From the NCBI GenBank assembly GCA_963742405.1, contig CAVUMB010000004.1, forward strand, positions 1-64,000: a stretch of 64,000 bases of DNA, written 5' to 3'. A program made the position numbers and the translations under genes. The stretch comes from JAGVSR01 sp963742405. GTDB taxonomy: Bacteria; Pseudomonadota; Alphaproteobacteria; Rhizobiales; Hyphomicrobiaceae. Every line of letters begins with the position of its first letter. Positions within the stretch are counted from its first letter, which is position 1. This document shows positions 1 through 7,542 of the stretch, one piece after another. Under the pieces are notes generated by a model. The model ran no database searches. It saw only the letters and a list, made by a program, of their open reading frames with translations, and had not been told where the DNA came from.

Positions 1-130
1 AGCGGCAACGCCTCACGATGAGGCTTGCCGTCAAGGCTCAATCCCGTCGTTGCGCCTACGAGCACAGCAGCCGGAGCCATCCGATCCGCTCGACGAGGTG
101 CGCTTCCGGATGCACGTGAAGCCTGCTCAT
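1..130 (-). pseudogene. VIT1/CCC1-family iron/manganese transporter, 5' fragment
   Basis: The first 20 residues match the start of the intact VIT1-family protein at 36378-37079: MSRLHVHPEAHLVERIGWLR here against MSRSHTHPETHLVDRIGWLR there. The ATG is at 128-130, preceded on the minus strand by a good ribosome site (AAGGAGA). Past that point the reading frame is lost, but a three-frame reading still recovers pieces of the conserved GANDGIVS and SLIV motifs, so several indels lie within about 70 bases. The window edge cuts the gene. VIT1/CCC1 proteins are membrane transporters that move Fe2+ or Mn2+. It sits just before the cytochrome b gene, the same order as in the intact module at 36-40 kb. 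Confidence 0.72.
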
Positions 131-224
131 GGCGCTCTCCTTGTGCCGGCCGGCGGCACAGCGCCGCCGGCTCCTTGCGTGGCTTGCAGTTTGGCATGGG
201 CTGCTCCCATCGCGGAGGAATTCC

Positions 225-826
225 TCAGCCGCTGCGCGCTGGCGGTGTCTCGGTGAAAAGCATGTAGAAGGCGAGCTTGCGTTTAAAGAGAAGCACATAT
301 CCAACGTGCAATCCGACGAAGAGGAACAAGAGGTTCGCAGAGGCCTCGTGGATCTCCTCGATCCACTCTCCACCTTCGTTCTCCTCGCCTTCCTCATCGT
401 CATCGGCATGCGCCGGGCTCACGAAGCAACTTGCGACAGCCTGCCGGCCTCCTGTGCTGCCGGCTGCGAAACAGGCGTCGAAAGCGCCGCGTGCTCGCGG
501 CCTCCCTCGCCCTCTCCCGGCCCAAGTGCGATCCCGGTGCCGGTCACCACGAGAAGGCTGACGACAATCGAGGAGAGCAGGATCTTGCTCACCGCCGGAT
601 GATCGAGCCAGCGAATAGCACTCACCTGCTCGAGCGTGGGCACGAGCCGCGCGATGCCGACCTGGCGCGGACCGAAGAGCCCCCAGACGAGACGCAGAGC
701 AATAATCGCAGCCACGCTATAACCGATCCACGCGTGAACGATGCCCGCCTCCCCTGTGAAGTAGGCGAGAATACAGCCAACGGCGAGAGCCGCATGCGAA
801 AGGCGTATCTTCTCAAACGTCGTCAT
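225..826 (-). pseudogene. cytochrome b561-type membrane protein, frameshifted
   Basis: The start (826) encodes about 105 residues of a membrane cytochrome b domain, including histidines near the N terminus (SHAALAVGCILAYFTGEAG) and in the second helix (VHAWIGYSVAAIIALRLVWG). That frame stops at 419. The missing last helix, with the typical EEIHEASANLLFLFVGLHVG heme-ligand segment, is in another frame at 225-422. One indel near 420-500 therefore splits a gene of about 200 codons. Such proteins bind two b hemes and pass electrons across or along the membrane. An intact but divergent relative is at 37147-37689. Either the gene has decayed or the indel is a sequence error. Confidence 0.75.
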
Positions 827-937
827 GGTGTTCTGTCCCGTCTCGAAATGGGTGGCGCCGACGATGCTGCTGCAGCAGGGCTCGCTGCGGGCGGATCTTC
901 GAGCGATAGAAACCTTCGGCCCTCAGGTTGTTGGAGC

Positions 938-1210
938 CTAAAAGCTGGTGCCGACGGGATTGCCGCTCCATGGGTCGATGAAGAACTCGACGCGCACGCC
1001 CTTGTCGTCGCGGGCGTAGATTTCAGCACATGAGTTCTTCATCTTGGCTTTGGCGACCTTGTAGCCGTGGTCCTCGACGATCTTGACGATCGCCTCGAGC
1101 GGCATCCACTTTGCCTTTGGCTCAGCCGTGCAGGGCTGCCCGAAGCTCTCGGCGTGTGCCGAGGCCGTAAGCGAGAGCAGCATGGCAGTCGCGATTAGGA
1201 TCTTGGTCAT
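938..1210 (-). CDS. small periplasmic PepSY-domain protein
   Basis: This 90-residue protein has a signal peptide (about residues 1-20, cut after SAHA) followed by one PepSY-type domain (about 35-86) ending in a strand with FIDPWSGNPVG. Two cysteines (in QPCTAE and KNSCAEI) could form a disulfide. The start at 1210 follows a clear ribosome site (GGAGA). PepSY proteins are small exported proteins often coded beside membrane cytochromes b and two-component systems. The exact role here is unknown; binding or delivery of a metal or heme ligand, or sensing for the adjacent kinase, are guesses. It lies between the cytochrome b gene and a second PepSY gene, all on the minus strand. Confidence 0.82.
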   Translation of the reverse strand: MTKILIATAMLLSLTASAHAESFGQPCTAEPKAKWMPLEAIVKIVEDHGYKVAKAKMKNSCAEIYARDDKGVRVEFFIDPWSGNPVGTSF

Positions 1211-1274
1211 TGGAAAATCTCCAGTCTTTCATTGCCATCAAGACGGCGTCGGATGAAACATCCAGGCGGCGCGC

Positions 1275-1544
1275 TCAGTCGTCCTTCTTCGCGGGGATGC
1301 CAGTTGCGGGATCGAGATAAAGCTCGGCGGTCTTGCCGTCCTTATCCTTGACCTTGGCTTCCGCGCAGTTGTCCTCCATCTTGATCTTATCGACGGTGTA
1401 GCCCTGCTCGCCGAGCTTGGTTTTGAGCTGGTCGACTGTGAGCCACTGCTCCTTCGGAGCTTTCGTGCAGCCCTCGTCCTCCCCGGCAAACGCCGGAACG
1501 GCGATCGAGCAGGTGAGGGTGATGGCGATAATAATCTTGCGCAT
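1275..1544 (-). CDS. small periplasmic PepSY-domain protein
   Basis: This is an 89-residue paralogue of the neighbour at 938-1210. It has a signal peptide (residues 1-20, cut after VPAFA), then a PepSY domain with the pattern LTVDQLKTKLGEQGYTVDKI and a terminal AELYLDPATGIP strand. Two cysteines sit in the same places as in its neighbour. The start follows GGGAG on the minus strand. It is the first gene of the minus-strand group, and the gap to the divergent plus-strand genes (1545-1713) probably holds the promoters for both sides. The ligand is unknown. A third relative is at 37695-37964. Confidence 0.82.
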   Translation of the reverse strand: MRKIIIAITLTCSIAVPAFAGEDEGCTKAPKEQWLTVDQLKTKLGEQGYTVDKIKMEDNCAEAKVKDKDGKTAELYLDPATGIPAKKDD

Positions 1545-1713
1545 GAGGATATTCTCCCTGAGTGTTTGCTAAGGCCGCAGTGAATGACCGGCGCCATGGC
1601 AAGCACACTGCGCCGGGACGCGTGATCGGCGCCTGACGCCCAAAATCAGCTTCCCGTCATGTTCACGCGCATATCCTGATGCGTCAGAGCACTTCGCGGG
1701 AGACTCGCGTGAC

Positions 1714-2054
1714 ATGGTGAAACAGTTGAGAAACCTCCCCGTATGGGCTTTCGTTGCCGCTGTTGCAGCCGCCTTCGCCGCTTCACGCCGACGACGGGGA
1801 GTACGAAGGCTCCTCTGACCATCATCAGCGCGAAGCCGTGCGGGGAGCCGTCGAGCGCGGCGAGATCAAGCCGCTCGTCGAGGTGCTGGCCGCCGTGCAC
1901 TCCAAGCTTCCGGGCGAGATAGTCGGCGTCGAAATCGAGAAGGCTCAAGGCAGGTGGACGTACGAATTCCGCATCGCCGACAGCAAGGGCCGGCCTGTTC
2001 GAGGCCGCAGTCGACGCAGCCACGGTTGAGGTCATCAGCATCGAGGAGAAGTGA
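1714..2054 (+). pseudogene. PepSY-domain protein coupled to the two-component genes, two frameshifts
   Basis: The ATG at 1714 starts a signal peptide (MVKQLRNLPVWAFVAAVAAA). The frame then changes near 1780 into LHADDGEYEG and a PepSY-type domain (IKPLVEVLAAVHSKLPGEIV, then RWTYEFRIADSKGR). It changes again near 1995, where removing one C restores LFEAAVDAATVEVISIEEK and a TGA at 2052-2054. The TGA overlaps the ATG of the next gene (ATGA), so translation of the regulator was probably coupled. PepSY, response regulator and kinase genes often form such an operon. Both indels are single bases, which fits early decay or read errors. Confidence 0.68.
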
Positions 2055-2720
2055 TGCGCATTCTTGTGGTCGAGGATGATGCCCGCATTTCAGCCGACGT
2101 CTGCAAGGCGCTTTGGGCGGCAGGCTTCGTGGTTGACGCCCGTGATCGAGGAGAACGCGTGGTTCCAAGGCGATACCGGAAGCCTGCGGCACGGTGGTAT
2201 CGATCTCGATACCGCATATGGACGGCCTCGCGGTCCTCAAGAAATGGCGCGAGGCGAAGCGTACAATGCCCGTCATCGCGCTAACCGCACGCGGCAGCTG
2301 GATGGAGCGCGTGGAGGGCATAGATGCTGGCGCTGACGATTATCTGCCGAAGCCGTTCCGCATGGAGGAGCTTGTCGCGCGCCTGCGCGCACTCGTGCGT
2401 CGTTCCGGCGGGCACGCGTCCTCTCTCATCGAGATCGGCGATCTCAGCCTCGATGAGCGCCAGATGCGGGTGTTCGTTGCCGGCGTTCCGATCGATCTTG
2501 CGCCGCTCGAGTACCGCGCACTCGCCTACCTCCTGCACAATCACAGCGGGATTGGTCTCCCAATCCGAGCTCAGCGAGCACGTCCACGGCGGCGGGACGA
2601 TGGCCAGTGACTCGAACGCGATCGAAGACCTTGATCGCGCGCATCCGCGCAGCTTCGACGCGAGGTTCCATAGAAACTCGCCGGGGCTTCGGCTACATCA
2701 TCGACGGAGCCGCCGAATGA
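2054..2720 (+). pseudogene. OmpR/PhoB-type response regulator, frameshifted
   Basis: The receiver domain begins MRILVVEDDARISADVCKAL, continues in a second frame with PHMDGLAVLKKWREAKRTMP, ALTARGSWMERVEGIDAGADD and YLPKPF, and runs into a winged-helix DNA-binding domain (IEIGDLSLDERQMRVFVAGV, APLEYRALAYLLHNHSG). The frame changes again near 2555 and in the last 60 bases, where pieces of the usual end (GFGYIIDGAAE) are readable before TGA at 2718-2720. The phosphorylated Asp region is damaged by the first frameshift. All domains of a full regulator of about 220 residues are present, but split over at least three frames. It overlaps the kinase gene by 4 bases. Confidence 0.75.
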
Positions 2721-4060
2721 CGTCCGGGTCTCCGGCTGCGCCTGATTGCGGGTGGTGCTGCCAGCCCTTGCCGTGGCCCTTATCGTCGCCGGTGTCGGCC
2801 TGCGTATTCTGTTCGAACGTCACGTGATGCGTTCGCTTGCGGCCGAGCTAGAAGTCGATCTCCGTCAGGCGATGGCAACGATCGAGATCGACGCGTCTGG
2901 TCGCCCTCTGCTTCGGCGTGAGCCGAGAGACCCTCACTTTCTAGAGCCGCTGTCCGGCCTTTACTGGCAGTTGAGCACGGCCAGCGGGATTACGCGCTCG
3001 CGCTCGCTCTGGGATGTGACAATGCCGCTCGCGGCCGACGAGCTGGCCCCCGGCGAGCTTCACCTGCATCGCATCGCGGGCCCCGGCGGCAGCGATCTCA
3101 TTGCCGTCGAGCGTAGCGTCTTCCTGAAATGGAAGGACGAGCCGACGCCCGTGCGCCTGGTCTTCGCCGCCGATACAGCCCGCATGGTCGCTGCGCGGCA
3201 GGCCTTTGTCGGCGACCTCGTGCCGGCGCTCGGCCTGTTTGAGGCTCGTACTCGCGGGCGCCATGTGGGTGCAGATCGGATTGGGCCTGAAACCGCTCGG
3301 GCGCGTGCGCGAGGGCATCAAGGCCATTCGAGAAGGTAGCGCTGCCGCGCCTCCGCGGCCCGGTGCTGCCACCGAGGAAGTGCCTACGCCTGGTCGACGA
3401 GGTGAACTCCCTTCTCGCCGCAAGCCGTCGAGCTCGAGCGCTCCCGCGGACGCGCGGCCGATCTTGCGCATGGGCTCAAGACGCCGCTCTCTGCCCTTGC
3501 AGCCGATGTCAGGACACTTGAGGAGAAAGGCGAGCATGAGCTGGCCTCCCGCATCGATTCCGTGGGTGAGGCGATGCGCGCCGCCGGCATGCTGAGCGCG
3601 AGCTTACGCGAGCCCGTGTCATTGGCTCGCGGCATCCGGCCACGTCCAGGGGCACACTACTCGCCCGCTCGTCGAGACGTTGATTGCCATTCAGCGCCGC
3701 ACCAAGCGAAGGCAGTCGACTGGTGTTCAAAACCGAGTTCGCTGAGGACGCGCATGTGGCCATGAACAAGGCCGATTTCGCCGAGGTGCTGGGCAATTTG
3801 ATTACGAGAACGCCGCCAAGCATGCGCGCACGAGTATTCGGATCGGAGTTCTGGCCGATGGTCGAGTTTTTGTCGGCGACGATGGACCTGGAATTCCGTT
3901 GGAGCTCCGTTCAACCGTCCTGACCCGTGGCAAGCGCCTCGATGAAAGCGGCGATAGCACGGGTCTCGGCTTGGCAATCGTGCAAGAGGTGCTCGAAGCG
4001 TATGGTCGGAACTTGGTGCTTGAGGAGTCGGGGCAGGGCGGACTGATCGCCACATTTTAG
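2717..4060 (+). pseudogene. PhoQ-type sensor histidine kinase, many frameshifts
   Basis: Pieces of a full kinase can be read in order across frames. These are an N-terminal membrane helix (VVLPALAVALIVAGVGLRIL), a periplasmic sensor part (2820-3230), a second membrane helix near 3230-3300, the phosphorylation box AHGLKTPLSALAADV (about 3465-3510), and the catalytic end TGLGLAIVQEVLEAYG with a TAG at 4058-4060. At least six changes of frame are needed. The HGLKTPL box is of the PhoQ class and differs from the HELRNPV box of the kinase at 38766-40103, so the two are related systems and not fresh copies. As it stands it cannot make a working kinase. Confidence 0.74.
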
Positions 4061-4088
4061 TGAGGTGGCGCATTCCGGGCGGCGTGAG

Positions 4089-4226
4089 ATGCCACGCAAG
4101 GCTGGTGACAAAGTCAAGACCGACCGCCGACGAGATGATGTTTGCCCTGCTGTTGCGGGCCGGCCAGCTGACCGTGGTGCGGGTTCACGACGAGGCGCAC
4201 GAGGCGATGCGCGATCTCGTGCGCAT
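4089..4226 (+). pseudogene. IS110-family transposase, middle fragment
   Basis: Read with small frame changes, this encodes PRKAGDKVKTDRR, then MMFALLLRAGQLT and VHDEAHEAMRDLVR. These are the stretch that follows the RNase H-like catalytic core in IS110 transposases (usual form KTDRRDA...LARL...HEAMRDLVRAR). The piece is cut on both sides: on the left by the end of the kinase gene, on the right by resolvase sequence from 4229. A separate IS110 N-terminal piece lies at 5620-5885 and stops just before where this one begins. The two may come from one disrupted copy. Confidence 0.6.
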
Positions 4227-4228
4227 GG

Positions 4229-4410
4229 GCGCTCATCGCCCGCGCCAAGGCAGACGGCGTAAGGTTGGGCGCGAGACCGAAGCTCTCGGCCGACGACATA
4301 GCCGCGCTCAAGGCCGAGTTCGCCATCCCCAAAACCAACAACAAGGAGCTGGCCCGACGCTACGGCATCTCCCGTGCCTCGGTCTATGGGATTTGCGCCG
4401 AGGGCGAAGT
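4229..4410 (+). pseudogene. serine recombinase (resolvase), C-terminal fragment
   Basis: The open frame encodes ALIARAKADGVRLGARPKLS, then a helix-turn-helix (ELARRYGISRASVYGICAEG). This is the linker and DNA-binding end of Tn3-type resolvases and DNA invertases. The catalytic N-terminal domain with its active serine is missing, replaced upstream by IS110 sequence. The frame stays open to 4987 only by reading through unrelated DNA, so the 240-codon reading frame is not one gene. Confidence 0.62.
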
Positions 4411-4562
4411 GTCCGCTCTACTCCGTCAATCCGACCAGAACTCAGTTCCCTTCCCCCCGTTGGTGGGATGGCTGCAGTGGGTCAACTTCTACCGTTGTGA
4501 CATCCCGCCAGTAACGTCCGGTTCACCTGAGCGAGCAGAAAATCTTCGCGCTTTTTCGCTTT

Positions 4563-4625
4563 TCGGCAGCTTGACCTTCAACACCGGACTTAGAAAAGCG
4601 AACATCGTTCGTCAGCGTTGGGCCA
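4563..4625 (+). repeat. dispersed 63-bp repeat, copy 1
   Basis: This stretch matches 16071-16133 at 58 of 63 positions by eye. It starts TCGGCAGCTTGACC, has CCGGACTTAGAAAAGCGA in the middle and ends CAGCG-TGGGCCA. A weaker third copy is at 22986-23059. All three lie between genes. No open reading frame is shared. Confidence 0.75.
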
Positions 4626-4693
4626 GAACCAGACAAATGAAAGGGCCTGCTAGATGCGGGCCCCCACTGCAATCATATAGCCAAACGGCGCAG

Positions 4694-4841
4694 CTAGTTC
4701 TTCTCGTAAATCGTGCGACCTTCTTTGATAGTGCCGACGATCTTGATGTCCTTGATGGTCTTCGGATCGACTTTTGTAGGGTTGCGATCGAGAATAACGA
4801 AGTCTGCGAGTTTGCCCGGCTCGAGGCTGCCCTTCGTGCTT
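4694..4841 (-). pseudogene. amidohydrolase-family protein, 3' tail only
   Basis: On the minus strand the sequence encodes ESTKGSLEPGKLADFVILDR, then NPTKVDPKTIKDIKIVGTIK and EGRTIYEKN before a TAG. This is the conserved end of the YtcJ-like amidohydrolase family. It closely follows the corresponding end of the amidohydrolase at 13729 (KGTLEVGKLADLVILDKDPI). Everything upstream is gone: a stop codon and then transposase sequence in the opposite direction begin at about 4842. It is a relic left by a mobile element. Confidence 0.65.
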
Positions 4842-4987
4842 TCCTCTCATACCACGAGAGCCTGAAAAACCTCACACCGGCCGACGTCTACTTTGGACGC
4901 GGCCAAACCATGTTGTTGCAAAGAGAAAGGATCAAACGCGACACCATCCGGAAACGGCGATTGCAGCACCAAACGAAAGCCGCTTAA
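4842..4987 (+). pseudogene. IS3/IS481-type integrase-core transposase, C-terminal fragment
   Basis: The plus-strand frame reads LSYHESLKNLTPADVYFGRG, then QTMLLQRERIKRDTIRKRRL and ends KAA with a TAA at 4985-4987. NLTPADVYFGRG followed by a basic tail is the usual end of a group of rhizobial integrase-core transposases. The DDE catalytic core is absent. It abuts the amidohydrolase tail on the left and a copied fragment (4999-5060) on the right. Confidence 0.6.
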
Positions 4988-4998
4988 CATCAAACCTA

Positions 4999-5060
4999 GA
5001 TGACCCCGAGCCTCCGCTCGCTCACGCCGCAAACTGTCTCAAAGCATTCGACGACGGACA
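4999..5060 (+). repeat. 62-bp duplicated fragment, copy 1
   Basis: This stretch is identical to 11908-11969 except for one base. In one plus-strand frame both read DDPE(P/S)PLAHAANCLKAFDDG, so it is probably a piece of an old coding sequence. Here it is cut at its right end by an IS3-type remnant; at 12 kb it lies about 40 bases before an IS1182-type element. Confidence 0.75.
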
Positions 5061-5135
5061 CCTGGCAGGTGCGGCGCTCCGATGTGCCGAGCTTCTGACG
5101 CGTGTGGATAACGGCATCACGGAGCTGGCCGGCGC

Positions 5136-5423
5136 TCAGACCTTCGGTTTCAAAAAATCGAGGCTCTCCTTGAGGATCAGCTTGTCCAGCTCCAGATCGG
5201 CAACGATCTTCTTCAGGCGCTGGTTCTCCTTCTCGAGCGCCTTCATCTCCGACAGCTGCGACCGGGCCATGCCACCGAACTTCTTGCGCCACGTGTAGTA
5301 CGTCGCATCGCTGATCCCGGCAGCCCGGCAGGCGGACGCAACATCGCTACCGGATGCAAGACGCACCTCGACCTCGCGCAACAGCTTCAGAATATCCTCG
5401 TCGGAATACCGCTTACGAGCCAT
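5136..5423 (-). CDS. IS3-family transposase OrfA (element truncated)
   Basis: This 95-residue protein has the helix-turn-helix of IS3 OrfA (ACRAAGISDATYYTWRKKFG, residues 32-51) and the leucine-zipper end (ALEKENQRLKKIVADLELDK, 61-80). It binds the element's ends and normally makes the transposase by a -1 frameshift into orfB. The slip sequence is visible as T TTT TTG (minus strand, 5151-5157) five codons before the stop. The -1 frame continues as ETEGLSAGQLRDAVIHTRQK and LGTSERRTCQV, the start of an OrfB, but this ends at about 5062 where the 62-bp copied fragment begins. No DDE catalytic domain remains, so the element cannot move by itself. It is a different subgroup from the IS3 element at 27160. 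Confidence 0.8.
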   Translation of the reverse strand: MARKRYSDEDILKLLREVEVRLASGSDVASACRAAGISDATYYTWRKKFGGMARSQLSEMKALEKENQRLKKIVADLELDKLILKESLDFLKPKV

Positions 5424-5619
5424 CGTTCGCTCCTCTCATGGGTCCCAACATGATGGCCCAGTTTTAGGGGGCTAAGACACTCGGCGCACTCGTACACAGA
5501 ACGCTTCTGACCGATGACTAGACTGTATGTCCTTCCTTGAAAGAGGCGACTAACCGCCGATGTGCATTCGAGGGTTGCACGGATAGGCGGGGTAGAGCCT
5601 CACACATCGAGGACGAGTC

Positions 5620-5885
5620 GTGGTGCAGCATAGCGAAGCTTTCATTGGCATCGATACGGCGAAGTTGCGCAACGCTGTGGCAATCGCTGCGGCCGACCGT
5701 CGAGGCGAGGTTCGTTATCTCGGCCAAGTCGACACGAGGGAAGCAGCGACGAAGAAGCTGGTCGCCGGACTCGCGGCAAAGTACTGCAAGCTGACGTTAT
5801 GCTACGAGGCGGCCCGACTAACTACAGTCTACAGCAGCTGATCGAGAGCCTGGGCCCTACCTGCGTCGTGGTTACGCATCGCCGA
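5620..5885 (+). pseudogene. IS110-family transposase, N-terminal fragment
   Basis: GTG-started frame encoding MVQHSEAFIGIDTAKLRNAV, then AIAAADRRGEVRYLGQVDTR and a frame change near 5810 into GPTNYSLQQLIESLGPTCVV. GIDTAK is the first motif (catalytic Asp) of the IS110 RuvC-like domain. The rest of the transposase is missing. The next expected segment, KAGDKVKTDRR, is found instead at 4089-4226, upstream and in the same direction. It is non-functional. Confidence 0.68.
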
Positions 5886-5991
5886 AACGGGCGAACCTTT
5901 CAAGGCACGCTGGTCCCCTATGTTGACGGGGATCACCGGCCCTAACGGTCAGCCAACATCTGCAGGGTCCGCATCTCCAGAACGGTGCCGC

Positions 5992-6876
5992 TCAGCTGAA
6001 CAGCGCAGGAATGCCGAACTTCGCGTGGATGGCATTCACCTCCCGCGGGCCCAAGCCTAATGCTGAAGCGAGGCCGGCTAAGTATTCCGCCTCCTTCTGG
6101 CTATCGAGGTTGATGCCCATGACCGATACCGCATAGATCTGACTCTCGAGCCCCTTCGGCACCTGCTTCACGAGGGCCTGCACGTCGACGGGGGCGGAAA
6201 GCTCCCGGTTGACGAATGCCATATCCTCGCTCGAGGCGTCCCCAAGGGCCTCGAGGAGCTTCTTCTTCTCCCCCTCGTCAATCTTTCCGTCGGATTTTGC
6301 CGCTTGCAACATTGCGCGCAGCATCAGGCCCGCGGCCGCGTCCTGCTGCGGCGTCGGCGCGACCTTGGGCTCGCCGAAGTTCTGGAGCGACTGGTTCAAC
6401 ATATCGGCAAAGGAGCCTCCAGGGTCCGCCTTACTTGTGGTCTCCTTGTTGGCGGTCCCCGCACCGGAGGCCGCGCCCGCAAGACCTCTGATCAATGCAT
6501 CGAGACCCCCGCCGGACGCCGGCGCGCCGGGACTGGAGCCGGCACCGGCAGCGGCAGCGAGCTGTTCAAGAAGGCCGCCGAGCCCCCCGCCGGACGCCGG
6601 CGCGCCGGGACTGGAACCGGCACCGGCAGCGGTAGCGAGTTGGTCAAGAAGGCCGCCAAGCCCCCCGCCCGCCTGGTCACTGCCGCCACGGACGGAGTTC
6701 AGTGGGTCTCCCAGTGGGTGGGCGCCTGCAGTGCTCGGCTGCGCTGCTGCCTGTCCGCCGAAGGACTCCCTCTCAATTGAGCCTCCGCTTCCGGCCCTTT
6801 GACCCAAGACATGACCGATGCCTTTGGCGGCAGCGATGCCGATGGCAACCTTGGCCAGCGTTCCGACGAGACTCAT
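5992..6876 (-). CDS. DUF533 (YebE/TerB-like) protein with Gly/Ala repeats
   Basis: This protein has 294 residues from the ATG at 6876, chosen over 6915 because TAAGGGAG precedes it. The N terminus (residues 1-28, SLVGTLAKVAIGIAAAKGIG) is a small-residue hydrophobic helix that may insert in the membrane. Residues 71-140 are low-complexity 26-residue repeats. The C-terminal part (about 180-290) has LMLRAMLQAAKSDGKIDEGE and LAGLASALGLGPREVNAIHA, the pattern of DUF533, a helical TerB-like domain as in E. coli YebE. Molecular function is not known for the family; YebE is an envelope-stress (Cpx) protein in E. coli. It is followed on the same strand side by an unknown gene and a DUF937 gene, and together these three may be one unit. 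Confidence 0.82.
   Translation of the reverse strand: MSLVGTLAKVAIGIAAAKGIGHVLGQRAGSGGSIERESFGGQAAAQPSTAGAHPLGDPLNSVRGGSDQAGGGLGGLLDQLATAAGAGSSPGAPASGGGLGGLLEQLAAAAGAGSSPGAPASGGGLDALIRGLAGAASGAGTANKETTSKADPGGSFADMLNQSLQNFGEPKVAPTPQQDAAAGLMLRAMLQAAKSDGKIDEGEKKKLLEALGDASSEDMAFVNRELSAPVDVQALVKQVPKGLESQIYAVSVMGINLDSQKEAEYLAGLASALGLGPREVNAIHAKFGIPALFS
6457..6666 (-). repeat. 26-residue tandem repeat inside the DUF533 gene
   Basis: Two nearly identical 78-base units code residues 71-96 and 97-122 (GGLGGLL(D/E)QLA(T/A)AAGAG, then SSPGAPASG). They are followed by a shortened third unit to residue 140. The unit count probably varies between strains by slippage. Confidence 0.8.
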
Positions 6877-7008
6877 TTCAAACTCCCTTAGCGGCTGAGG
6901 CGCACGCCTCACCAAACATTTTTCTAGTGTCCCATGACCAATGATCTAATAGCGGCACTGGCCCCAAGGCTTGATTCAAGCCATCTCGCTTGCATTTCCC
7001 CTTCGCGT

Positions 7009-7506
7009 TCAGGCCACCTTCAGCGCCTTGGCCACATCGGCGATCGAGGCCTTTTCCGCATCGGTGACCTTCACCCCGCCGAAGCCGAGGAAACCTCCTT
7101 CGGAGGCGGCCTCTGCCACCTTCTCAGCCACCTGCTTCAGCCAGGCTTTGAAACCCGCCGCCTCTGCTCCGGCCTTGGTGTCGATGATCTCTCCGACGCG
7201 GGCAAGCTTGGCAATGATCTGCTGCTTGATTTCGGCGGCAGACTTCCCCGTCAGATCGGATTTGAGACCTTCCTTTGCGATTGTGCGCCCTTCGGAGGTC
7301 TCGATGTCGGCGAGGATCGCCTTGATGAGATTGGAAGCACCGGGGTCCGACCGGGTCTCCAGCAGGGCGCGTGCGCTCGCCATACTCTCCTTCATCGTGC
7401 CCCACAGCCCGCTGGGTTCACCGAGCGTAACGGCCATGCCGGCAAGCATGGGGCTACTCAGAATGGCTTGCCATTCGTCGGCGCTGAAACTCGATTTGTC
7501 TGCCAT
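7009..7506 (-). CDS. hypothetical protein in DUF533-DUF937 group
   Basis: This protein has 165 residues from the ATG at 7506, which follows GAGGAG; the ATG 12 bases upstream has a poorer site. I do not recognise the family. It is mostly predicted helix, starts MADKSSFSADEWQAILSSPM, has a lysine-rich middle (KSAAEIKQQIIAKLARVGEI) and a glycine patch (GGFLGFGGVKV) before a final helix (TDAEKASIADVAKALKVA). There is no signal peptide and no membrane helix, so it should be cytoplasmic. It lies 37 bases after the DUF937 gene and about 130 bases before the DUF533 gene, all on the minus strand, which suggests a shared role. Confidence 0.75.
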   Translation of the reverse strand: MADKSSFSADEWQAILSSPMLAGMAVTLGEPSGLWGTMKESMASARALLETRSDPGASNLIKAILADIETSEGRTIAKEGLKSDLTGKSAAEIKQQIIAKLARVGEIIDTKAGAEAAGFKAWLKQVAEKVAEAASEGGFLGFGGVKVTDAEKASIADVAKALKVA

Positions 7507-7542
7507 GACACTCCTCACTCACAGGACGCTTTTTCTCGTCAA

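Noticed and set aside
1866..2321. 151-codon minus-strand frame
   Set aside because: It lies opposite the PepSY and response-regulator genes, which have clear though broken homology; the frame has no known features.
4265..4987. 240-codon plus-strand frame
   Set aside because: It reads through a resolvase tail, a repeat, the antisense of an amidohydrolase tail and a transposase end, so it is an accidental join and not one gene.
6457..6666. Possible CRISPR-like repeat
   Set aside because: Units are coding, 78 bases long and contiguous with no spacers; they are a protein tandem repeat.
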